Positions 6,582 to 12,172 of a stretch of DNA of 20,524 bases are shown one piece after another (position 1 is the stretch's first letter; each line of letters starts with the position of its first letter). The position numbers were made by a program, and so were the translations under genes. A model generated the notes under the pieces. It was not told the origin of the DNA. It saw nothing but the letters and a program-made list of their open reading frames with translations, and did not search any database. Origin of the DNA: JAKAXG01 sp035702985 (GTDB lineage: Bacteria > Actinomycetota > Acidimicrobiia > Acidimicrobiales > Palsa-688); NCBI GenBank assembly GCA_035702985.1, contig DASSZD010000016.1:1-20524 (forward strand), written 5' to 3'.

Positions 6582-7607
6582 ATGGCGCAGGTGATCATCA
6601 TCAGTTCGGGTCCCCAGGCGGACCAGCACGACACCGGCCGGGGCCACCCGGAACGGGCGCAGCGGCTCCTGGCCGTCGAGCGGGGTATCAGCAGCTCCGA
6701 CGCCGCCGAGGCCCTGGTGGCGGTACCCGGCCGGCCGGCCCGCCGGGAGGAGCTGCTCCGGGTCCACACCCCGGGTCACCTCGACTCGGTCAGCAGCTTC
6801 GTGGCCGCCGGAGGGGGGGCCATCGACCCCGACACCCGGGTGTCCACCGGCTCGTGGGATGCCGCCCTGCTGGCGGCGGGCAGCGGGCTGGCCGCTGTCG
6901 ACGCCCTGGAGCGCGGTGAGGGGGAGGCGGCCTTCGTGGCCGTGCGGCCCCCCGGTCACCACGCCACCGCCGACACCGCCATGGGCTTCTGCCTGCTCAA
7001 CAACGTGGCGGTGACGGCCGCCGCCCTGGCCGACCGGGGCGAGCGGGTGCTGATCGTCGACTGGGACGTGCACCACGGCAACGGCACCCAGGACATCTTC
7101 TGGGACGATCCCCGGGTCATGTACGTCTCGACGCATGAGTGGCCGCTGTATCCGGGCACCGGCCGGCCCCAGGACACGGGCGGCCCGAACGCCCCCGGCC
7201 TGACCATCAACGTGCCGCTGCCGCGCGGGGCCACCGGCGACGTGGTCCGGCTGGCCTTCGACGCGCTGGTGGAGCCGGCCGTCGAGGATTTCAGCCCGAC
7301 CTGGGTGCTCGTCTCGGCCGGCTACGACGCCCACCGGGCCGACCCGCTGGCCGGCCTGGAGTGGACGTCGGGGGACTACTCGGACCTGACCACCACGGTG
7401 GCCCGCTGGGCGCCCCGGCCGGGTCGGATCATCGCCATGCTGGAGGGGGGCTACGACCTCCAGGCCCTGGGGGACTCGGCCGGGGCCACGGTGTCGGCGC
7501 TGGCCGGCGGCCGTTACCGGCCCGAGCCCCCTACCTCCGGCGGCCCGGGCCGGGAGGTGGTCGACTCGCTGGTGGCGCTCAACGGCCGGCGCGACCGTAC
7601 GGCCTGA
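6582..7607 (+). CDS. Class II histone-deacetylase-like / acetylpolyamine amidohydrolase
   Basis: This 341-residue zinc amidohydrolase is of the arginase/deacetylase fold. The family motifs are complete: the charge-relay pair H126-H127 in RPPGHHA, the zinc ligands D162 and H164 in DWDVHHGNGTQ, the third zinc ligand D249 in SAGYDAHRADPL, and the transition-state tyrosine Y291 in EGGYD. Bacterial members remove acetyl groups from polyamines, other small amides or protein lysines. The substrate cannot be decided here, but the gene is transcribed away from a GNAT/acyl-CoA synthetase operon, which fits a deacetylase partner. It ends 30 bp from the convergent PNPOx-2 gene. Confidence 0.92.
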   Translation: MAQVIIISSGPQADQHDTGRGHPERAQRLLAVERGISSSDAAEALVAVPGRPARREELLRVHTPGHLDSVSSFVAAGGGAIDPDTRVSTGSWDAALLAAGSGLAAVDALERGEGEAAFVAVRPPGHHATADTAMGFCLLNNVAVTAAALADRGERVLIVDWDVHHGNGTQDIFWDDPRVMYVSTHEWPLYPGTGRPQDTGGPNAPGLTINVPLPRGATGDVVRLAFDALVEPAVEDFSPTWVLVSAGYDAHRADPLAGLEWTSGDYSDLTTTVARWAPRPGRIIAMLEGGYDLQALGDSAGATVSALAGGRYRPEPPTSGGPGREVVDSLVALNGRRDRTA

Positions 7608-7637
7608 TCGGGCTGCGGCCGGCTCTCCCGCTGGCGT

Positions 7638-8048
7638 TCAGGAACCGTTGCTGATGCGGCGCCCGGTGATGGAGGTCGGCTCCACCCGGATCCAGTTGTC
7701 GCGCTCCCCCGGCGCCCACGTGTCCACCGCCGCCTCCCGCAGCGTGGCGCTCACCTCGTCCACGGAGTCGGTCACGTCGTAGCCGGTGCCGCGCACCAGC
7801 ACGCTCCAGCCGGTGCGCTCCCCCTCGTCGACGCCGTCGATCTCGAAGGCCACCTGCGACAGGGCGGCGGCCGACAGCTTGGTGCCCCGCTCGGTCCGGA
7901 TGGCGATGCGACCGTCGTGGAAGACGTAGTTGACCGGCAGGATCACCGGGGCGCCCCCCGACACCACCCCGATCCGCCCGAAGTGGTGGGCGGCCAGGAG
8001 GTCGGAGCACTGCGCCTCGCTCAGGACCTCGATGGCCCGCTCACTCAT
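7638..8048 (-). CDS. PNPOx-fold flavin/F420-binding protein, copy 2
   Basis: This 136-residue split-barrel protein is clearly paralogous to the one at 6035-6442. They share LSEAxC, GRIGV, PVNY, DGxIxxRT, FExD, GWSVLV and a GRR near the end. It is the last gene of the regulator operon, and its ATG at 8048 lies inside the end of the response-regulator gene (8-bp overlap), so the two are translationally coupled. Coupling of a PNPOx protein to a DosR-type regulator suggests a role in redox or low-oxygen physiology. The cofactor (FMN, F420 or heme) is not determinable by eye. Confidence 0.85.
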   Translation of the reverse strand: MSERAIEVLSEAQCSDLLAAHHFGRIGVVSGGAPVILPVNYVFHDGRIAIRTERGTKLSAAALSQVAFEIDGVDEGERTGWSVLVRGTGYDVTDSVDEVSATLREAAVDTWAPGERDNWIRVEPTSITGRRISNGS

Positions 8049-8709
8049 GGTGGAATCCGTCGCGACCCTTCGAAGCGTGGCGCACGGCGTACACGGCCGC
8101 CTCCGTCCGCCGGCTCATCCCCAGCTTGGCCAGGAGATTGGACACGTAGTTCTTGACCGTCTTCTCCGACAGGTACATGTTCTCGGCGATCTGACGGTTG
8201 GTGAGGCCTTCGGCGATCAGGTCGAGGATCCGCTGCTCCTGCGGCGTCAGTTGGTCGGTGTGGTCCTCGCTCTTCTGGGTCCGCATCCGGGCCATGACCC
8301 GGCTGGTCAGGTCCGGGTCGAGAAGCGAATGCCCGGCCGCCACCTTGCGGATGTCGGTGACCAGGTCCGAGCCCCGGACCTCTTTGAGGACGTAGCCCGA
8401 GGCGCCGGCCATGATGGCGTCGAACACCGCCTCGTCGTCGGAGAACGACGTCAGCATCAGGCAGGCGGTGTCGTGGTGACGGGAGCGCACCTCCCGGCAC
8501 ACCTCTACCCCGTTGCCGTCGGGCAGCCTGACGTCGAGCACGGCCACCCGGGGCTTGAGCTCGGGGATGCGGGCCAGGGCCTCGGTCGCGGTGGCGGCCT
8601 CGCCGATCACCGCCATGTCGTCCTCGGCTTCGAGCAGGTGCCGCAAACCCTCCCGGACGACCTCGTGGTCGTCCAGCAGAAACACTGTGATCCTGGCTTG
8701 TTCGCTCAT
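8041..8709 (-). CDS. DosR/DevR-like NarL-family response regulator
   Basis: This 222-residue protein has a receiver domain (about 6-125) with acidic pocket D13-D14, phospho-acceptor D59 in VLDVRLPDGNG, the switch Thr in LTS and Lys in YVLKE, followed by a LuxR-type helix-turn-helix (about 150-210). The recognition region EKTVKNYVSNLLAKLGM differs, from memory, by a single residue (N for R) from Mycobacterium tuberculosis DosR, including the K, K and N base-contacting residues. The receiver also tracks DosR closely (DDHEVV, RLPDGNG, AGASGYV). It should therefore bind a DosR-type box, and three such sites are in the window. ATG 8709 is preferred (MSEQARITVFLL aligns with the DosR N-terminus); a GTG at 8718 is the alternative. 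It sits 43 bp after the small unknown gene. Confidence 0.92.
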   Translation of the reverse strand: MSEQARITVFLLDDHEVVREGLRHLLEAEDDMAVIGEAATATEALARIPELKPRVAVLDVRLPDGNGVEVCREVRSRHHDTACLMLTSFSDDEAVFDAIMAGASGYVLKEVRGSDLVTDIRKVAAGHSLLDPDLTSRVMARMRTQKSEDHTDQLTPQEQRILDLIAEGLTNRQIAENMYLSEKTVKNYVSNLLAKLGMSRRTEAAVYAVRHASKGRDGFHHE

Positions 8710-8752
8710 TCGCTCCACATTCTTCCGTGCCTTGACTTCCCCGTCGAGCCCA

Positions 8753-9070
8753 TCACCCCTGCCTCAACCCCGCCCCCAGATCAGGCAGGCGGTCGGCCAG
8801 CTTCCTCTCCACCTGCCGGCGGGCCGACGGACCGGCCGTCCCGCCGGTCAGGTCGTGGGCTATCCCGAGCCGCTCGCACAGACGCACCAGGGTGACGTCG
8901 TAGGCCAGCGCCCGGGCCAGCCGGCTGGCGGCATCGCCTCCGCAGTCCAGGTCCAGGCGCCGGGACAGGGCCTCGTTGACCAGGTCCGGCACCTCGCTGG
9001 CGGCCTGCTCGTCGGTATCGAGGGCCAGCTTGAGCATCTCGGAGTAGACGCTCACGGTCGGGCTCGGCAC
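8753..9070 (-). CDS. Hypothetical helical protein in the regulator operon
   Basis: This ORF of up to 105 residues has no family that I recognise. It looks mostly alpha-helical, with an acidic N-terminal half (LALDTDEQAASEVPDLVNEAL), an alanine/leucine-rich middle and a basic C-terminus. It has no membrane segment; the single motif worth noting is LDLDCGGDAAS. The start is uncertain: GTG 9070, GTG 9055 or ATG 9037, none with a convincing ribosome-binding site. It lies between the histidine kinase and the response regulator and is the first full gene after DosR-like box C, so it should be co-expressed with the regulator. Possible roles are a modulator of the two-component system or a small effector; both are guesses. 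Confidence 0.6.
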   Translation of the reverse strand: MPSPTVSVYSEMLKLALDTDEQAASEVPDLVNEALSRRLDLDCGGDAASRLARALAYDVTLVRLCERLGIAHDLTGGTAGPSARRQVERKLADRLPDLGAGLRQG

Positions 9071-9076
9071 CGAAGC

Positions 9077-9106
9077 TCAGAGCCGGTGGTCGGGGCGTCC
9101 GGACAT
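9077..9106 (-). other. Possible leaderless 9-codon leader ORF before the regulator operon
   Basis: An ATG at 9106 opens a 9-residue frame (MSGRPDHRL) ending in TGA at 9079-9077, 6 nt before GTG 9070 and in the same frame. The ATG lies 37 bp from DosR-like box C, exactly the spacing seen between box B and the leaderless GTG 6442. It may be translated from the 5' end of the mRNA. Confidence 0.3.
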
Positions 9107-9142
9107 GGGGCCGATCGTCGCCCTGCGGCTATGTCTGCAACA

Positions 9143-9156
9143 GGGCCGAAGGTCCC
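9143..9156 (-). promoter_or_regulatory. DosR-like box C upstream of the regulator operon
   Basis: The minus strand reads GGGACCTTCGGCCC, 11 of 14 matches to the DosR core, and shares with box B the block TTCGGCCCTGT and most flanking bases. It begins 2 bp after the stop codon of the histidine kinase gene. A weak -10 (GACGAT, 9119-9114) and an inferred start near 9106 put the box centre near -43.5. This predicts autoregulation of the response regulator separately from the kinase. Confidence 0.6.
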
Positions 9157-9158
9157 GA

Positions 9159-10649
9159 TCATCCCGCCCTTTCGAGCGGCACCCGCCACTGCACCAGCGT
9201 GCCGGCGGGCTGGCGCGGCAGCACGGTGAACTCTCCACCCAGTTGCAGCGCCCGCGCCTGCATGTTCTCCAGGCCGTGCCCGGCGGCCGGGCCGGGCGAG
9301 AAGCCCACGCCGTCGTCGGACACGCTGAGCGTCACCCACCCCTCGGACACGTCGAGCACCACGTCCACGGCCCTGGCCTTGGCGTGGCGGCCGGCGTTGG
9401 ACAGCGCTTCCCGCAGCACCGCCCCGAGCGGACCGTACAGCTCCTCGTCGATGACCGCTTCGACCGGTCCCCGGAACGCCAGGCGGGGCTTGAAGCCCAG
9501 GCTCTCGGTGGAGTCGCCCACGATGTCACGCATATGGCCGCGCAGGTTGGGCCGCCCGTCGGCGGCCGCCGGGCGGTTGAGGTCGAAGATCGTCTCGCGG
9601 ATCTCGCGGATCACGTCGTCGATGGAGTCCACGGTGGACCGGATGCGTTCGCCCACCACCGGGTCGGCCAGCCGCTCGGCGGCCTGCAGCCGCATGCCCA
9701 GGCCGAAGAGGCGCTGGATGACCGTGTCGTGCAGGTCCCGGGCGATGCGCTCGTGCTCGCTGGATATCCGCATCCGCTCCAGGGCGCCCCGGGCCGCGCC
9801 CAGGGCCAGGACGATGGCCGCCGCCGACGCGAACACCTCGGTGGCGGCCACCTGCCCGGCGTCGAACGGCGCCTGGCCCCGCCGCCGGGCCACCACCAGG
9901 CTGCCGACCGGGCCGTCCTCGGCCAGCATGGGCACGTACACCCCGGCCGCGAAACCGGCCGCCCGGGCCTCCGCCAGCACGTCGGGTTCGGCTGCCATGT
10001 CAGCCACCACGACCGTCTCGCCCCGCAGCATGGCCCGGGCGGCCAGGCTGATGGAGGCCGGCACCACCGCCCCGGACAGCAGCTCCGCCGCCTCACCGTC
10101 GGCTGCCGCCACGACCATCACGTCGCGGTCGGGGGACTGGACCGAGATCCACGACGACACCGCTCCCACCAGCATCCGGGCCCGGGCTGCGGTCATCTGC
10201 AGCAGCTCCGGGGTGGGCTCGCCGCTGATGACCCCCCGGCTGATCTCGTTGACGAAGCGCAGGAGGTCCTCCCCCCGGCGCCGATCGCTGACCTCCCGGA
10301 CGAACGCCCCCACCCGCAGCCGCCCGTCGACGCGGGTCGGCACCAGGCTGACGTCGACGGGGAACACCCGCCCCTCCTTGTGGCGGCCCAGGAGGTCCAG
10401 GCCCACGCCCATGGGCCGGCCCTCCGGCTCCCGCACGAACCCCTGGCGGTGCCGGGCGTGGATCTCCCGCACCCCCTCCGGCAGCAGGGTCTCGACCGGC
10501 CGGCCGGTCAGTTCCTCGGGGGCGTAGCCGAACAGCCGCTGAACTGCGGGGCTGACCATCTCGATGGTCCCGTGGGCGTCGACGACCACCAGCACGTCCG
10601 GAGACGCACGGAACATCTCTTCCAGCAGACGGGCGTGCTCCTCGCTCAC
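9159..10649 (-). CDS. DosS/DevS-like sensor histidine kinase (PAS-GAF-HisKA_3-HATPase)
   Basis: This 496-residue cytoplasmic sensor kinase has a PAS domain (about 8-122), one GAF domain (about 130-290), a HisKA_3 dimerisation helix with phospho-acceptor H307 in ARDLHDTVIQRLFGLGM (the DosS/DosT-type signature), and an ATPase domain with N-box N418 and DDGVGF at 445-450. It has no membrane helix. DosS and DosT bind heme in a GAF domain; the GAF here contains no histidine, so any heme site would have to be in the PAS domain (H64 is a candidate). GTG 10649 is preferred because TACAGT lies 8 nt upstream; the longer ATG alternatives cross the promoter of the divergent hydrolase. It is the expected partner of the DosR-like regulator. 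Confidence 0.9.
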   Translation of the reverse strand: MSEEHARLLEEMFRASPDVLVVVDAHGTIEMVSPAVQRLFGYAPEELTGRPVETLLPEGVREIHARHRQGFVREPEGRPMGVGLDLLGRHKEGRVFPVDVSLVPTRVDGRLRVGAFVREVSDRRRGEDLLRFVNEISRGVISGEPTPELLQMTAARARMLVGAVSSWISVQSPDRDVMVVAAADGEAAELLSGAVVPASISLAARAMLRGETVVVADMAAEPDVLAEARAAGFAAGVYVPMLAEDGPVGSLVVARRRGQAPFDAGQVAATEVFASAAAIVLALGAARGALERMRISSEHERIARDLHDTVIQRLFGLGMRLQAAERLADPVVGERIRSTVDSIDDVIREIRETIFDLNRPAAADGRPNLRGHMRDIVGDSTESLGFKPRLAFRGPVEAVIDEELYGPLGAVLREALSNAGRHAKARAVDVVLDVSEGWVTLSVSDDGVGFSPGPAAGHGLENMQARALQLGGEFTVLPRQPAGTLVQWRVPLERAG

Positions 10650-10663
10650 CGCCCGTGACTGTA
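10650..10663 (-). promoter_or_regulatory. -10 element of the histidine kinase promoter
   Basis: TACAGT (10663-10658) is followed after 8 nt by GTG 10649, implying a leaderless or nearly leaderless mRNA. I see no DosR-like box here, so the kinase is probably expressed constitutively. Confidence 0.45.
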
Positions 10664-10731
10664 CCGCCGGCGGCCCCGCTCCGACCGGCCCGTCTTGCCC
10701 GATTCGGAGCCCAGGTATTAACACCGGGTCC

Positions 10732-11475
10732 ATGAGCGAGAATCTCACCGCCCGAACCATCATGATCTCCGGCGACTCGGGAGACCGGATCGAGGCCTAC
10801 CTGGCCCGCCCCGACGACGACGGCCCCCGGGGCGGGGTGGTGGTGATCCACCACCTGCCCGGATACGACCGGGCCACCAAGGAGATCGTCCGCCGGTTCG
10901 CCGAGCTGGGCTTCAACGCCATCTGCCCCAACCTGTACTGGCGGGAGGCGCCCGGCGCCGCGCCGGACGACGCCGCCGCCACCGCCCGGGCGGCGGGCGG
11001 GGTCCCCGACGACCGGCTGGTCGGCGACGTCCAGGGGGCCGCCGAGCACCTGCGCGGCCTGTCCAACTCCAACGGCCGGGTCGGCGTCATCGGCTACTGC
11101 TCGGGCGGTCGCCAGAGCGTGCTGGCGGCCTGCCATCTGGAGCTCCAGGCCGCCGTCGACTGCTACGGGGCGTTCGTGACCGGCACCCCGCCGGAGGGTT
11201 TCCCGCTGCAGGTCCAGAACCTGGTGGACCAGCTGCCGGGCCTCGGATGCCCGCTGCTGGGCTTGTTCGGAGCCGACGACCGGTACCCCGGCCCGGAGCA
11301 GGTGGCCGAACTGGACGCCATCCTGACCACGCACGGCAAGGAACACGAGTTCCACTCCTACGAGGGCGCCGGCCACGCCTTCTTCTCGGTGGACCGGCCC
11401 TCCTATTCGGTGGCGGCCGCCACCGACGGCTGGGAACGCATAGCCGGGTTCTTCGGCCGTCACCTGGGGGACTGA
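10732..11475 (+). CDS. Dienelactone-hydrolase family protein
   Basis: This 247-residue alpha/beta hydrolase is of the dienelactone hydrolase family. The family Cys-Asp-His triad is visible: C123 in GYCSGG, D183 in FGADDRY and H215 in GAGHAF; the cysteine nucleophile separates it from serine esterases. Substrates in this family include dienelactones and related esters; none can be assigned here. The ATG at 10732 is chosen because upstream sequence is promoter-like (TATTAA at 10716-10721) and is shared with the divergent histidine kinase. The next gene starts 3 bp after its stop, so the two are an operon. Confidence 0.88.
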   Translation: MSENLTARTIMISGDSGDRIEAYLARPDDDGPRGGVVVIHHLPGYDRATKEIVRRFAELGFNAICPNLYWREAPGAAPDDAAATARAAGGVPDDRLVGDVQGAAEHLRGLSNSNGRVGVIGYCSGGRQSVLAACHLELQAAVDCYGAFVTGTPPEGFPLQVQNLVDQLPGLGCPLLGLFGADDRYPGPEQVAELDAILTTHGKEHEFHSYEGAGHAFFSVDRPSYSVAAATDGWERIAGFFGRHLGD

Positions 11476-11478
11476 GCG

Positions 11479-11748
11479 GTGTGCACCTACGCCACCTTCG
11501 CCGACAAGATCGCCGGCAGCGCCAAGGGGCCCGGAACGCCGTGGATGGCGGTGTCCGACCTGACCGTCTACTTCGACCACCCGGTGCACGCCATGGCGGG
11601 CCACACCCTCAACATCGACGTGACCGACCCGGCCCGGGGCCCGTCGGCCCGGGTGGCTCTGGAGCTGACCGCCGATTCGGCCCGCCGTCTGGCGGCGGCC
11701 ATAACGGCGGCCCTGGAGTCGGTACCGCCCGAGCTCCGCGCCGGCTGA
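11479..11748 (+). CDS. DUF6295-type small protein
   Basis: This 89-residue protein begins MCTYATF and contains VYFDHPVHAMAGHTLNID and GPSARVALELT, the pattern that I remember for the actinobacterial DUF6295 family, whose function is unknown. The conserved Cys2 and the DHPVH and GH histidines suggest a possible metal site. The GTG start lies 3 bp after the hydrolase stop, with GGGGGA at the end of that gene as ribosome-binding site. The long matching stretches make the gene real even though its role is unknown. Confidence 0.75.
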   Translation: MCTYATFADKIAGSAKGPGTPWMAVSDLTVYFDHPVHAMAGHTLNIDVTDPARGPSARVALELTADSARRLAAAITAALESVPPELRAG

Positions 11749-11752
11749 CGCA

Positions 11753-11774
11753 CCGGGGACCGATCGGTCCCCGG
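11753..11774. repeat. Perfect 22-bp palindrome after the hydrolase/DUF6295 operon
   Basis: Two 11-bp arms match perfectly around an AT centre; folded as RNA it gives a 9-bp stem with a GATC loop. It starts 5 bp after the DUF6295 stop and has no T run on either strand. It may be a transcription end signal or a protein-binding site. Confidence 0.5.
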
Positions 11775-11847
11775 CCCCTGCCCACCGACTGTCACGTCGC
11801 CGCCAGGTGACGCCCACCGGCGCCCCGGACCCCCCGGGGCGCCGGTC

Positions 11848-12009
11848 TCATTCCCGATCGACGCCGTCGATGTCGAGGTCCACCGGCGGGTCGCCGAGGT
11901 CGGCCGGGGCGTTCTCCTCCAGGGGCTCCCCGGCTCTGACCTCCTTGATGTCCTCCCGGACCCGGGCGATCAGTTCGTCGTCGTTCAGCTCACTCGGCGG
12001 CTTGGCCAT
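11848..12009 (-). CDS. Small acidic hypothetical protein (53 residues)
   Basis: The minus strand encodes 53 residues starting MAKPPSELNDDELIARV, a short amphipathic helix followed by an acidic, proline-containing tail ending VDLDIDGVDRE. No cysteine, membrane segment or known motif is present. The ATG at 12009 is preceded by GGGTAGCTCTGGGAC, in which TAGCTC lies 6 nt before the start, the same leaderless arrangement as several neighbours. It is convergent with the DUF6295 gene. Acidic small proteins of this shape can be adaptor or anti-factor proteins, but I cannot assign a role. Confidence 0.6.
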   Translation of the reverse strand: MAKPPSELNDDELIARVREDIKEVRAGEPLEENAPADLGDPPVDLDIDGVDRE

Positions 12010-12090
12010 GTCCCAGAGCTACCCGCCGGGAAGCCCGGCCATTCCAGCCGCCGGCCCGGCCCCTGCCCGCCACCCCGGCGACCCGCCGGG

Positions 12091-12172
12091 TATCCTGATC
12101 CCGCCGATGACCCCCCGCACGCGCTGCAGCAGCCTCGACGCGAGGACCGGTCGCCGGCGCGCCGATGCCTGA
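12091..12172 (+). other. -10 element and possible leader ORF before the LCP gene
   Basis: TATCCT at 12091-12096 is a likely -10, with a start near 12103. The first ATG (12107) opens a 21-residue arginine-rich frame (MTPRTRCSSLDARTGRRRADA; stop TGA 12170-12172) that overlaps the start of the LCP gene by 8 nt. The LCP start itself has no visible ribosome-binding site, so translational coupling from this leader is plausible. Confidence 0.35.

Noticed and set aside
9105..10658. 517-codon plus-strand frame opposite the histidine kinase
   Set aside because: His/Arg/Gly/Pro-rich shadow without motifs; the kinase on the minus strand is complete.
10650..10731. DosR box in the divergent kinase/hydrolase promoter
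   Set aside because: The best alignment near the expected position matches only about half of the core, no better than chance in such GC-rich DNA.
11753..11774. A fourth DosR box
   Set aside because: The half-sites GGGAC and GTCCC are separated by 6 bp instead of 4, and the site lies between convergent gene ends rather than before a gene.
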